Shown here: one piece after another, positions 35,552-48,130 of the stretch
How positions within the stretch are numbered: position 1 is the stretch's first letter
Layout: the number at the start of each line of letters is the position of its first letter
Made by a program: the position numbers and the translations under genes
The notes under the pieces: model-generated
Database searches by the model: none
The model's input: only the letters and a program-made list of their open reading frames with translations
Told to the model about the DNA's origin: nothing
NCBI GenBank assembly: GCA_018340375.1
Contig: JAFFJZ010000020.1
Location: forward strand, 2,294,001-2,358,000
From: Gonatopus flavifemur
Taxonomy: Eukaryota > Arthropoda > Insecta > Hymenoptera > Dryinidae
Length of the DNA stretch: 64,000 nucleotides
Reading direction: 5' to 3'

Positions 35552-35750
35552 GGAATTTTTGTATCCGGGGTGAGTGCTGGGTTTTGCGCCCTATAATACA
35601 TCAAAGTACCCACCCTAGCAGATATTATTCTAGGCATTCTCTAGTTATCTCGAGGCCCGCGCAAGTTTTTCTTAAGGCAAAACTAGTCTAGTTGAACTTA
35701 CGAGTTAACAGTGAGCTCCTCACAAGTTTGACTGGTAGATGCTTCAGGAA

Positions 35751-36784
35751 CCCTGGTAGAAATTTTCTCAAGTAAAATTCGAGGCACTAGCAAGTCCAAC
35801 TTTTTTCACGGTAAAGGCCTTGTAAGTGGAACTTACAAGTACCTTGTGAGGCGTGTAACGCTTGAATGGTGAGGCACTCGCTAGTTCTACTCACTAGTTA
35901 CTCATCAAAAAATAGTGAAAAACTTGAAAAAAACTATACATGAAAAGGTTACACGGAGAAAAATGCCAGTCAAAGATGTAGTAATCCCAGATAGCACAAG
36001 AGTTCTAAAAGAGTTCATAATGAATACAATGTATTCATATAGACCTCTTTTTAAACTCTTGTGCTATCTGGGAATTTTATATAAATACCAACTTTAACTT
36101 ATCATCTTTAACTTATCATATCTTTTCGTGGAATTTCACTAAATTTACTTTTATTGATTTATTCAAAGATGATAAAAAAAAATAACACCAAACTTCGCTT
36201 CACTATGTGTCGGTAGAAAGGCAATATGACACACATTAATCATTAATGTCTGGAATAACTTTTTTGGCGATGGTGAAAAGTTTTTAACCTAACGGGGAAC
36301 CGAACTTGCTCTACCTACCTACCCAACCTACCGAAACCTAACACCTTGCCAACGTTCCTATTCCGCACTTGGAAATTTAGAGCTTATTTGATAAAGACAT
36401 TTGCTAGTAAACAGTTCCACCAGTCCCCTGGCGGTTGTACGGTACCGTATTTATATAAAATTCCCAGATAGCACAAGAGTTTAAAAAGAGGTCTATATGA
36501 ATACATTGTATTCATTATGAACTCTTTTAGAACTCTTGTGCTATCTGGGATTACTACATCTTTGACTGGCATTTTTCTCCGTGTAACCTTTTCATGTATA
36601 GTTTTTTTCAAGTTTTTCACTATTTTTTGATGAGTAACTAGTGAGTAGAACTAGCGAGTGCCTCACCATTCAAGCGTTACACGCCTCACAAGGTACTTGT
36701 AAGTTTCACTTACAAGGCCTTTACCGTAAAAAAAGTTGGACTTGCTAGTGCCTCGAATTTTACTTGAGAAAATTTCTACCAGGG
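35751..36784. mobile_element. 1.03 kb foldback element, CCCTGGTAGAAATTTTC ends
   Basis: Arms of about 340 bp (35751-36090 and 36445-36784, mirror sum 72535) are nearly identical inverted copies. Each arm contains an ACACGGAGAAAAATG motif and a complete 87-bp hairpin (35986-36072; mirror 36463-36549). The asymmetric spacer holds CTACCTACCTACCCAACC. Identical small open frames in both arms are a consequence of the palindrome. Confidence 0.75.
35986..36072. repeat. 87-bp perfect-type hairpin, CCCAGATAGCACAAGAGTT ends
   Basis: CCCAGATAGCACAAGAGTT pairs with AACTCTTGTGCTATCTGGG; AAT flanks both sides. Smallest member of the CCCA...AGCACA group. Confidence 0.75.
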
Positions 36785-36939
36785 ATGTTGTATTATATGA
36801 TAAGGGTTGCGGAAAACTCAGTGATGAAAAGCAAAATTTCAGTAATGTTTCCAAATGCCTCTTCTCTCAGTGTGCCTAATATTCTTCAGCATGGGCATCC
36901 AACTTAACACATGATCGAGTACACATTTTTACTACACTG

Positions 36940-38029
36940 CCCATACAGCACAACTGGTTCTCGAACAGTTCTTAGAGAATACCATTAGAATAACACGCTT
37001 TTTGAGAGAACTCTTTAAGAATACGCACAATCATTCATTTGAATTCAGAAAAAATTCCAAAAGTATGCCCGTTATGTCAGCAGAAATGAAAACATATAGA
37101 AGTTCAGAAAGAACACGTAATCTGCCCAAAAGAATTCATAATGCATTTACATCTGAATTCATTGAGTATAAATGAATCACACCACAAAACAGGCATTCTG
37201 AACTTTCTCATAATTCAATAAACCTTCATAATTGAATATCAAGTCTTTTACAAATTTCCTATTGAAAATGATAAAGATCATAGAGTTTTGTTCATCGTCT
37301 TCTATAAGGGATTTTCCATACTCGATACAATCGATTAGTTCTTCCATACATAAAAGATCGTTTGTATGAATGCATTTTTACAGTCGATATTCACATATTT
37401 TGAGTTAATAAATAATTTACTTCATTATCCACAAGCAATTCATGAATTTTTACACACTTCTCTTCTTTAGAGTTACATCACTTTGTTATATACGAAACTT
37501 TAACCTTAAAATCATATGATATGTCATTTATTCTCACATATTATATGTTTTTTTGCATTGAAATGAATTACTAACTGATTGATACATTGAATAATTCACT
37601 TCACTTCTTAATCACTCTCCAAATCTCGTACACGCACCTATTCAATCGATTCATAAGAGAAAATATACTACTAATTGTATCTTGGACATTATTTTTGTCC
37701 AAAGGCGTTTACAAATTCAGGAAGACTCTGATTGAATCCTTGTTGATCGAAGTTCATGGTATTCGTTATAAATTCTTTTGGGCAGAACAGGACTACATTT
37801 TGAACTTCCATAAAGATTCATACTCACTGTCATAACGGGTGGTCTTTACGAATTACTTCGTGCATTTTCTATGTGTACTTCAAGAACTCCCACATGTATT
37901 CATCGAGAATTATTTTGATACTCTATATATTCATTCAGAATACTCCATGAATTCATAGAAATGAATTCCGTAGGTATTCTTCAGTCTGAATTATCTGTGA
38001 ACTCAAAAAGGACTTGTGTGCTGTCTGGG
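36940..38029. mobile_element. 1.09 kb element, CCCATACAGCACAA / GTGCTGTCTGGG ends
   Basis: Left end CCCATACAGCACAACTGG and right end CTTGTGTGCTGTCTGGG are inverted counterparts. The interior shares long blocks with the 3117-9452 foldback (AACAGGACTACATTTTGAAC, ACTCCCACATGTATTCAT) and repeats GAATTC/TTCAAGAA words. Open frames inside are repeat-derived. Confidence 0.65.
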
Positions 38030-38828
38030 TGTGTAACAATAACAGTGGTATTTTCTCGTATCTTGCCAATTTAGTCAAAATGTAGTCATGTTTAGAACTT
38101 TATTTTTTTCTTACTGATTTTGATTGTGCACAAAGATGAATGTATACGACAGAAATATGACGTCTCAGTTCATGCAACAATATGTTTCCTGTTTTTTTTT
38201 TCAATTTCGAAATTTGGACTTATTGATGAATTCCAATAATTGTCTCATTCAGCACCGTGATTTTTGCAAAAAAATGATATCTTTAAAAATTTGGTTCGCT
38301 CGATATTCCAAAATATTTTTTGAAAGTTTTTAGTGGTGTGGAAATTTATTGTCTTGTTTTCACCAAATACGATTGTTGGTATTTGGAATGACCATTAACA
38401 TATCCTCCCAACTATCACTGGGCCCCTAGTTGCTCGATGAAATACCAGTAATCAATGTTTGGAGAATATCTTGTGAAATATTTTTTTTAAAGTAATCCCT
38501 GGGGGAAATGTACTTTTCAGGAAGGAGAAAATTTTCGTCTATCAAACATGCTGCTTTGCATATCATCGGTTCATCATGAAAGGGAAAAAATATTGAGAAA
38601 AAAAACGCTTAAAAAACTGTGTGATGTTTATATGATGTTTTTGTAATTTTGAAATATTGCTGTAATATTACCCTACGATCTGTAATATTTCATCGACATT
38701 TCAATATTGTTGCAATATTGCGTTGTGATTTATAATATTAAATCAAGATTCAGATATTGCAGCAATATTGCAATGATATTTTGTGCTGTGTAGGATGTAT
38801 ACACTGCAGGGTATGATTTTTTACACGA
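38030..38828. other. AT-rich sequence with an ATATTGC-rich block
   Basis: No gene. 38640-38800 is rich in GCAATATT/AATATTGC and ends GTGCTGTGTAGG, resembling the interior and end of the 4350-4685 MITE. Confidence 0.35.
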
Positions 38829-39122
38829 TGCAAGGAAAAATAACAAATGAACTTGACTGGATGTCAATTCGATATCATTTTAATATTGGATATTACCTTT
38901 GAAATTTTTTTCCGATAAACACATTCTCAAACTGTGTTTATGAAGGAGTTTTTGTGATATACGGCGTGCTTTAAAAAGATACCAAAAATTAGTTTGAAAA
39001 TACAGAGTGTCGATCTTGAAATAGCCAACCAAATTTTGTTGATGTAATCTTGATCAACTAGTCATCAATTTGATATCGAATTGATATTAAGCCTTCTGCC
39101 TGGGAGATTTCTTTTTCTGTGT
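38829..39122. mobile_element. Possible MITE, TACACGATGCAAGGAAAAA / TTTTTCTGTGTA ends
   Basis: Weak inverted ends plus an inner pair, GTCAATTCGATATCATTTT and CAATTTGATATCGAATTGAT. Assignment is tentative. Confidence 0.3.
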
Positions 39123-39349
39123 AGTAGCAGAGATGAATAGCAGAGATTGGTAACGCAATGTTAAAATCATGGTCCGTATCACGCTTTTTTCTTTTGAAGA
39201 AAAATATATGATTGGTTGAATTTTTCTTCTAAGCCAACCAGCATGAAGAGATAAACGGAGAACGTGATACTGCCAATCAGAAACTGGACTATGGTTTTCA
39301 TATCTTGTTAGCAATCTCTTCGACTCATCTCTGGTAGTAGGCATCAATG

Positions 39350-39632
39350 CCCATACAGCACAAGAGTTCCCACAAAGAGCTCCCGTTATGCTAATCAGTA
39401 TGTATTATTATGAATATTTTTCGAATTCAAAATGAACTATTGATGAACAACCTCATGTTCAGAAAGAACCCATATTCAGATTTCAAAATGAATTCTTCGC
39501 GCATTCAATACGTTTTCATTTTGTATCCATTGGATTCTCATTGAATTCATTATTGGTTGGATAACGGGGACTATTCAAGAGGTCTTTGGGAAGTCTTTAT
39601 AAATTCAAATCAATCATTTGTGTTGACTGGGT
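39350..39632. mobile_element. 283-bp MITE, CCCATACAGCACAAGAG / GTGTTGACTGGG ends
   Basis: Member of the CCCA...CAGCACA group; interior rich in GAATTC, TTCAGAAAGAAC and TCATTGAATTC words. Confidence 0.55.
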
Positions 39633-40478
39633 GGTTATAAAACATGAATTTATTCATTGATTCGAAGACATTCACCAATTCGAACTTTTCCCGCCTTCTT
39701 ACCTCTTGTTCATTCCGTTCATTCCGTTCATTCCTCTCAACTCATTTTGTATCACAACCGCAAGATGTCACCGGGTACCCGTAGGATTAACCGCCGAAAG
39801 TTGGCGCTCGTGGTCTATTCGTTGTCAATAACGAACCCTGTTAGTCAGTAGTAGTAGTAATATATCTTCCCGGCACGAAATAGAATAACTACTACTCTCA
39901 ACGTTTTTTCCTTGTGGAAGAGGGAGATGGAAAATCTTCAACGCAACCTTATTCCGGATGTGATTCAAAAAGAGCAGAAGTGTTCGTGTGTGCGTGTATA
40001 ACGAATCAACCGAACATTTTCTTTCAATAAAAAAAAAAATCGAAAGACCAATTTGACAACTTATTCATTCCTTTTTAAAATTCCGTCACCAACGAAGGTT
40101 TCTCGTGCGAACTGTTAATCGGGAGAAATAAACAAAATCTTCGCAAAGAGCAAACACGCCAAAGATGACGGTTCGTCCCCGTCCCTTGAAATTTTGAATG
40201 CAGACAAAACCGTAACTGTCAACAGCCTCTAAGCAACAACGATCGTGTCGCTGGCTGTCTACGGGAGGACGACTAAGTGTTGTTCGCAAAGTGTAACAAT
40301 TTCTTTGTTTTTTCTTTCCTTTATCCGCATATTCATCAATTAATATAATTCATACTATTTTGGAATATAATATTCTAGTGTCGTGCAAAAGTCCCGTGAA
40401 AGTTTGATAATTTTCGTTCGGTTTTGAGCGTGGGTTTCTTATATGGTGTGTTTAGATTGCTAAAGAAAGGCCGAATCA
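39633..40478 (+). promoter_or_regulatory. Presumed promoter and 5' leader of the kinesin-13-like gene
   Basis: More mixed composition than the flanks, with GC-richer patches around 39760-39800 and 40160-40280. GTTCATTCC is repeated three times near 39707-39737, and TTAGTCAGTAGTAG near 39840 contains a TCAGT initiator-like motif. No TATA box is obvious. Assignment rests on the coding exon downstream. Confidence 0.3.
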
Positions 40479-40545
40479 ATGACCATGGATCACGGTATGT
40501 GCAACATCGAGACCGGCGCAAGGATAAATATCAAAAGAACCGATG
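40479..40545 (+). CDS. First coding exon of a kinesin-13 (KIF2/Klp10A)-like gene
   Basis: Kinesin-13 proteins depolymerise microtubule ends in spindles and axons. The exon encodes MTMDHGMCNIETGARINIKR then TD and the first base of a Gly codon, ending at a consensus donor GGTAAGTGG (GT at 40546, phase 1). The IKRTDG motif matches the N-terminal domain of insect kinesin-13, which continues GRVH...AVV in the next exon. Exon-sized GC content, ATG context (ATCAATGACC) and a strong donor support a real exon. No following exon was found, so the remaining 23 kb would be intron or the gene is misassigned. A 22-codon match is short. Confidence 0.5.
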
Positions 40546-41755
40546 GTAAGTGGTTTGCGTTATTAAATTACAAAGGGTTTCGTTAATCTCCCTTTTGAAA
40601 TAAACATTGTGGAAGGAATTTTATCGATACGTAGAGAGGTTATAATAGTTCCAGCCACCGGCAGTGTTTCATATTATTATCATCAACCCTTTCTCGATTA
40701 TCGTTGAAAAACAGTTTCCAATTACCAACAATAAATTATAACTCAAGACGTGATGTTATTATTTCCAATTTTTATCAGTATCCCTTTGTTTTCACTAACA
40801 TTGTAAATGCAACCATTGGATTGAGGTTATATCTTCATGTATTATGAGTTTCTGTGATACTCGATCACAAAATTCATTATTATCATTCAAAACTGATCAT
40901 TTGAAGAACTTCAGTTGGTTTAGAACTCGTGAGTTAACAGACAAAATGTAATTCAACGAATGAAGAGCTTAAAGTCAACAAAACTGTAGATGACAGAACT
41001 TTCAGTGAGAGAAGATATAGAGAAAATAGCTGTATTTTCAGAACATAGTAAGTGTATTTACTCAGTCCTTTGAATCTAAATTGCTGATGATTTCATTACA
41101 GTCCTGTGATGACTTTTCACATGAAAATAGAATTAAAAACGTTTAATTGTATTTTTTAACTATCAAACTTTACATGTCACGGAACATCATTTATGATAAT
41201 TGAAGATGTTTGTCATATTTCCAACTGAGAAGTCTTATACTACTATCCAAATCTATCAATCTTGCTCAATGCTATGAAAATCGTACAATCATTATGAGTA
41301 TAAAAACTCACAACTGTATCTACCTTCTGGAAGGATTAATTGCTGAAGATTGCTCAGGAAAATATGAAATAATTAATCATGCGTGTGCCCAATATATGTC
41401 TGCAGCAAATCACTATGAACAAAGTAGGAAGTAAATTCTAAAGATTGACTGATGATTTCATTTAAAAACTTATGATTCATTTTCCATGCAACAGAATATG
41501 TCATTGAGAATGAATTTTATAATTGAAATATCATTTTCAAGATCCCACAACACAGCAATATCACAATTGATCTACAATTGGAAAATAAATTTTCATGTAA
41601 GTCCAGCACTTGCTGATGCAGTATCAACTGTAAAATTTATGAGAAATCCATTCAACTATTTGAAAACTTTCTCGCATTTTCATGAATTTTGTTCCAAAAA
41701 CAATGTATTGTAAGCCATTTTACATTCTAATTACATTTTACAAGTTTGATTGATT
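40546..41755 (+). other. Presumed intron, AT-rich
   Basis: No repeat family or gene recognised. Small open frames at 41210-41713 lack supported features. Confidence 0.35.
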
Positions 41756-41949
41756 TCATATTTGAACAATTTTTATCACATGGCTATGTTTTCCGTCTTT
41801 CAACGTTGCTAACACCAATATTCGCGCGTGGGTTCGCGGGAACATTGCTTGTTGAGTAGTGTCGTTGCTGACACTACCACTACCAGTTTCAACCGGTTTT
41901 GTGTCATATACGATTCTACACGATTCGTGGTTGTTGTCCATATTGGGAA
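41756..41949 (-). CDS. Possible coding exon on the minus strand
   Basis: An open frame from ATG at 41949 encodes MDNNHESCRIVYDTKP, then a Ser/Gly/Thr stretch (GSGSVSNDTTQQAM) and FPRTHARILVLATLKDGKH. The block is clearly more GC-rich than the AT-rich DNA around it, and the ATG follows CCCAAT in good context. No donor site is convincing and I do not recognise the protein. It could be a first exon of an opposite-strand gene, or chance. The frame also extends upstream to 42040. Confidence 0.25.
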
Positions 41950-44167
41950 AATCGATCAACTGACAAAAGAGGAGAAAGAAGGGAGGATGAAGGTTTGAAT
42001 GATCTGTTTGAAAATCTTCGAGAAGGAAAAGAGCATTCAAAAATCAATTTTTTCAAATGAAATACACAAAAGCATGTTGTCAGAGAAATGAAAGATATTG
42101 AACGCTTCAGTGTTTTTGTTTTCGACTACAAATCCGTTTCAATGAACGATTCTAATTTTAGGAATATCAAATGAATGGGTTTATTTGATTACAGTCAATT
42201 TCTCCATTTGATTTATTTAGCGCTTTTTATCGGGAAGAAATCAACAAAATTTACACATCCACGACAGACGCGGGCGAGTTGAAATTTGTTTAATCAATGT
42301 GTCGTATCAACGATATCATTTATTTTCCATATTAATTTCAATTTTAAAAAATCAAACTAACTTGATATTTTATGGTGACGCGTATCTCATTCACAACAAT
42401 ACATTCAATACTTGAAATGTGATTTCTATAAATGAATGAATAAAACAGGAAATCATCAATTACATTTTCTCGCCACCCAAATACAAAACAGAATCCATCC
42501 TTTTCATTATGAAAATATTGAAGATAATTTCCCTCAACCTTTCATAAATAATATATTTAAAACCCAAGCAATTATCCAAAATACTTACCGGTTGAATAGT
42601 TTTGCAAAAACTTGTACCTTTTGGCAATCGCAATAGGGAGTGGTACGGTACAATTCTGTTTACAAACCATTTCCCAATTCAATGAAAAGTTACGTGTCGA
42701 CTAATTGTTTTTGAGGATTGCAGTAGCAATCCAGATCAACACACAAATATGTACAAATAAAACAAACTATATCTAAATATCCAAAAATATCCGAATATGT
42801 ATGGATATGTGAAAATAGTTTCGTAAAACTGACTGAAAAAACAGATTTAAAGAGACATTAATCCACTAGATATTCCTAAATAACACATTAACAGTTTGGA
42901 GTTATTAAAATAGTAATAGAACAATTTTCAAATTATAGTTTTTACACAATTAATCTATAAACTATGTGCATTGAAATCATGATATTTGTTGAATATTCAC
43001 TTGAATATAATTGGAAGTGTTTGATAGTCCAAACCGACACGTCTTATTTCCAATTCAGTCGGCACAGGAAACAGTACAGTATTAGACTCATCGTGTTGCA
43101 CAAAAACACGCACGGATAAATTAAATCGTATAAAAATGTACTTGCTTTTTCATTGAATAAATATCAATGCATACTTTCTAATGCACGAGTGAAATATAAA
43201 AATACCTTTGATGATATGTTGAAAAAATGTGTGAAACTGGAGTACATAATTAGATGTTAAATTACACATAACCGAAACTTCTTCAATCTTCTTTTTATGG
43301 ATATGATTTTATACTCTTTGTCAAATGAAATTCAAGCCTCAGAGAAATTATGAAACAGCAGAAAATGTAAGATCCGAGAAATTAGAATAAGTTTTCCTCG
43401 TACAGAATTTGATGTACCCGGTACATAGAAGATATAAAATTCAAATTATCACAAAAATTATATCGTTGAAATAAAGAAGAGGCATATCCCGATAGGTGCT
43501 TAGGGTATCGAATGAGGAAGTCATCAATAGATTCAGTGGAGAAAAGCTTTTACAAGATATATTATATTGCAGGTGTTTAGAAACTTTATTTGAAGATGTG
43601 ATTTTAATGGTTTATTCAAACACTTCTTCGTGTGCATTTGTGACGATTCTAAACAAGATTGAGCGAAGGAGAGGTAAAAGTTTTTGAGAGACGATGAAAA
43701 GAAAAACAATGTTATCATTAAAAATATTATATTGTACTGTTTCATCTGACTTGAAAATGTTTAATACATATGTTCAACCATTAGCAAACCCTCTCCTTTC
43801 TTGGTAAGCACTATGACTCATTCCCAGACAAGTAAATAAAAGACCTGATCCGATGATATCTCCTATAAGAGCTGAAGAACATGTACATATACAGTGCATA
43901 GTATATTACGTTATAGAAGTTTTGATAGTATGTTTAAGTGATATGATAATGGAATATAAATGTTTATAAGTTCCTAATATTGTGTTTGCATTCCATAATA
44001 CATCATATTTTTCTGGTCTCAGTTCAATTTTGTTTCAATAAACGATGAGAACTTCGATGATACGCGAAGAAAAATTGTCTATTATTGACGGAATAATCGA
44101 GATTATGCAAATTCTTCTATCGGCTGCAGGGTTCTCGTTCGATCGAAAGAATGAGATGCATCAATTC
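41950..44167. other. AT-rich non-genic sequence
   Basis: No gene, repeat array or transposon end recognised. Consistent with intron or intergenic DNA. Confidence 0.4.
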
Positions 44168-44605
44168 TTATAGGAAATTGTCCAAGGAATCCAATGGTGT
44201 ATGGCTCATTCCGGTACGCGGCCGTTTTCATGGAGTTTTCGTCGAGAGAAGGGGAGTTTTCTGTCAATTTCTACAGAATTTGCATGAATTTCGTTATTCA
44301 AAGACAAGTCGACGTCCGATTCTTGGAGTACAATCTATGGATCAGACTTTTTGCGTGAAAAATCAAGAACACCGCAGCGTACCGGAATGAGCCGTATATC
44401 ACTGGATCCTGCAGACAATTCTTCATAAGAATCTATAGATTTTACTCCAAGAATCGGACGTCGACTTGTCTTTAAATAACGAAATTCATGCAAACTCTGT
44501 GCAAATTGACAAAAATCTTGCCTTCTTCCCACAAAAACTGCATGAAACCGGCCGCGTACCGGAATGAGCCGTACACCATTGGATTCTTTGGACGATTCCC
44601 TATAA
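44168..44605. mobile_element. 438-bp foldback MITE, TTATAGGGAATYGTCC-type ends
   Basis: Arms of about 170 bp are inverted copies (mirror sum 88773): CCAAGGAATCCAATGGTGTA, CATTCCGGTACGCGGCCG and GACAAGTCGACGTCCGATTC on the left, complements on the right. The centre contains a third copy of the end (CGTACCGGAATGAGCCGTAT), so a shorter copy is nested inside. Confidence 0.75.
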
Positions 44606-45207
44606 CGTCCGTGCCGCTAGCACAACCATCTGAGCACAATCACTTGGGAACCATACAGAAATTTAGTGCTAATTTAGTACTAATTTAGTGCCCTATTCCC
44701 GAATTTAGTGGTTCTCAAATTTTTTTTATGAAAGGTTGTGCTGGCGGAACGTTCCGTCAGCACAACCATTAATACAAATGGATTTTATGGATATTATTAT
44801 GCATTAGGAATTAAGTGCTAATTAAGTGCTACAAGATGGAGTAGAAATCAGGTCGAAAAATGCATAAGATCAGGGGATAATAGGATCAGACGGTTGGAGG
44901 CGTTGTGAATAGCTCAAGGCATGGGAGTGGGGTCAGAAATATGATGTATGTTACTGCGGATGTGGACAAGAAGGATCAAACATTTCATACAGAATATGAA
45001 TAGAATGGAATTTGAAGGACATGGAATTCTGCTTGGGGTGGGATGCATTATATATACGTATCGATGATTCGTACAGTATCCTGTATACGGTTCTGGTTGA
45101 TCCTTCAGAGCCCATGGCAAAATCAGCGGGGATGAAAGAAAAGTACCGTATTTGATATCTCGAATTGGATATAGAGAAATGAACAATTAGATATGTATGT
45201 ATCATAT
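44606..45207. other. Sequence with a 34-bp palindrome and short tandem repeats
   Basis: ATTTAGTGCTAATTTAGTAC repeats at 44661-44692. At 44734-44767 GGTTGTGCTGGCGGAACGTT is followed by its near-perfect complement, an almost perfect hairpin. GCACAACC recurs at 44620. No gene. Confidence 0.45.
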
Positions 45208-46049
45208 GGGTCATTCCATATCAGATTTACAACAAACATTTTTTCTTGCATATTTTTCTACTTTGTTGTGATAACTTTTGTGTTCGAGGTACGATTTTTC
45301 AAAGTTTTGGAGTTGACGAAATCGAACAATTTTCAATCACAGATATTCTGAAAGCGTTTCAATTTTGGAAAACTCTTCTAATAATGGAACTTCGTTTCTT
45401 GTATGAGCTTATGAATTACATGTATGAAATAAATTTTTTTTATTACTTCATCCATGTATTTTGCAAATGTGATGAATAGACTGCGGAAATTTATGCGAAT
45501 ATAGATTTTCCATGTTACATTTCTCTTGCATATTCCACATCAACGACATAGACTAGCGTGTTACATACTTGTTTCTCAAAAGGAAAGATACTGGATTTTG
45601 TTTCATATCATTGATGTAAAATTCACAGAAAAAATGTACCATGAAAAATCGATATTTGCATGAAATTCAATAGTCTAGTTATGAACAAATTCAATTTACA
45701 AACAAAACAGAAATGCTCGGAATTGATTTTTTCCTAATGTAATTTTTTATTAATCTTCACAGAATACCGCATAAAAATGTCAAAGTTGGCACCTTAATAA
45801 TTTCTGAAATACGATTCATAACGTAGAATGCTGTCGGTTTCAAATGTGGAGCAGTGCATCGTGCACTCGGAGCGTGCGGTGCCGAGCGCGCATTAACGGG
45901 ATTCTAGTGATGGTACCAAACCTCTCTTTCTATCGTATAGGCGTGTCCTCTGTCCAACGTGCTCTGTTGGTAAGTGCTAGTAACCCCTTAACGCGATAGG
46001 ATTTGTCTTTGTCAATTGTTTGCACTTTATTTGCCTGCTACGAGTTATT

Positions 46050-48130
46050 TTTGATCAGTTCAGTGTCAGTCACGCACTTTTTGAACGTTGAATTCACCGT
46101 CTTCAGAGGCGATTGTGCTGGGTTTTCTGAATAGTATCGTTCATAACCGTCATGCGAAGGGTCAAGAGACACATTAAACATCATAATCCATCGAGCACTA
46201 AATTCCTGAGCTCTGTAAAAAGCCACTCGGAATTTGTGAACCGCTAATCTTGACGAGTTGTTTTTGAACTTCGAATTTACCGTCCCGGAGGCGATTGTGC
46301 TGGGATTCTTGAAAAGTATCGTTCATGACTGTCATGAAAAGGGTCATGAGGAGCATGAAATATCATAATCCATCGAGCACTAAATTCCAGAACTATCTGA
46401 AAATCAACTGGGATTTTGTAAACAAGTATTCTTGACGAGTTATTTTTGAACTCCGGATTAATCGTCTTCGGAGGCGATTGTGCTGGGATTTTTGAATGTT
46501 ATTGTTCATAACTGTGATGGAAAGGGTCACGGGGCACATGAAATATAATAATCCATCGAGCACTAAATTCGTGAACTCTATAAAAAATCACTCCAAATTT
46601 GTAAACCGGTAATCTTGACGAGTTATTTTTGAACTGCGAATTGACCGTCTTCAGAGGCGATTGTGCTGGGATTTTTGGATAGTATCGTTCATAACTGTCA
46701 TGAAAAGGGTCATGAGGAGCATGAAATATCATAATCCATCGAGCACTCAATTCCAGAACTATCTGAAAGTCCACTGGGACTTTGTAAACAAGGTTTCTTG
46801 AGGAGTTATTTTTGAACTCCGGATTAACCGTCTTCAGAGGCGATTGTGCTGGGATTTTTTATTAGTATCGTTCACAACTTTCAAAAGGGTCATGAGGAGC
46901 ATGAAATATCATAATCTATCGAGCACTTAATTCCTGAACGCATTAAAAAAACATTCGAACTTTGTCCACCTGGTAAGCTTGACGAGTTATTTTTGAACTT
47001 CGAATTCACCGTCTCCAGAGGCGATTGTGCTGGAACTTTTGATAGTATCGTTTACAACTGTCATGAAAAGGGTCACGGGACACATGAAATATCATAATCC
47101 ATCGGGCACTAAATTCCTCAACTCTATAAAAAGCCACTCGAACTTTGTAAACCGGTAATGTTGCCGAGTTATTTTTGAACTTCGAATTCACCGTCCCCAG
47201 AGGCGCTTGTGCTGGCATTCCTGAGAAGTATCGTTCATAACTGTCATGAAAAAGGTCACGAGGAGCATGAAATATCATAATCCATCGAGCACTAAATTCC
47301 AGAACTATCTGAAAATCAACTGGGACTCTGTAAACAAGTATTCTTGACGAGTTATTTTTGAACTCCGGATTAATCGTCTTCAGAGGCGATTGTGCTGGGA
47401 TTTTTGAATAGTATCGTTCATAACTGTCATGAAGAAGGTCACGGGACACATGAAATATCATGATCCAACGAGCACTAAATTCCTGAGCTCTGTAAAAAGC
47501 CACTCGGACTTTGTCAACCGGTAATCTTGACGAGTTATTTTTGAACTTCAAATTCACCGTCTTCAGAGGCGATTGTGCTGGGATTTTTGAATAGTATCGT
47601 TCACAACTGTCATGGAAAGGGTCATCAGGAGCATGAAATATCATAATCCATCGAGCACTTAATTCCTGAACGCATTAAAAAAACATTCGAACTTTGTCCA
47701 CCTGGTAAGCTTGACGAGTTATTTTTGAACTTCGAATTCACCGTCTCCAGAGGCGATTGTGCTGGAACTTTTGATAGTATCGTTTACAACTGTCATGAAA
47801 AGGGTCACGGGACACATGAAATATCATAATCCATCGGGCACTAAATTCCTCAACTCTATAAAAAGCCACTCGAACTTTGTAAACCGGTAATGTTGACGAG
47901 TTATCATTGAACTTCGAATTTACCGTCTTCACAGGCGATTGTGCTGGAATTTTTTGATAGTATCGTTCACATCTGTCATGAAACGGGTCACGGGGCACAT
48001 CACATATCATAATCCTTTGAGCACCAAATTCCAGAATCCTTCAAAAAGCCACTCGAACTTTGTCAACGGGTAATCTTCGTGAGTCCTCTTCAACCTCGAT
48101 TTCACCGTATTTGAACACGATTCTGCTGGG
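46050..48130 (-). repeat. 183-bp satellite, left array (about 12 units)
   Basis: AGAGGCGATTGTGCTGGG recurs at intervals of 181-185 bp (46096, 46281, 46463, 46645, 46828, 47009, 47190, 47375, 47558, 47740, 47923, diverged at 48105). Two unit types mix, differing in the segment read as VRVAFYRAQEF or VPVDFQIVLEF. Because 183 is three times 61, the minus strand stays open across several units (up to 212 codons at 47006-47644) with a 61-residue repeat containing SARWIMIFH and HDSYERYYSKIPAQSPL. No protein family is recognised, and single-base slips break the frame elsewhere. I treat it as satellite DNA. Confidence 0.8.

Noticed and set aside
47006..47644. 212-aa repeat protein as a real gene
   Set aside because: It is one of several open runs in a satellite, frames break in neighbouring units, the differences between unit types change residues freely, and no domain is visible.
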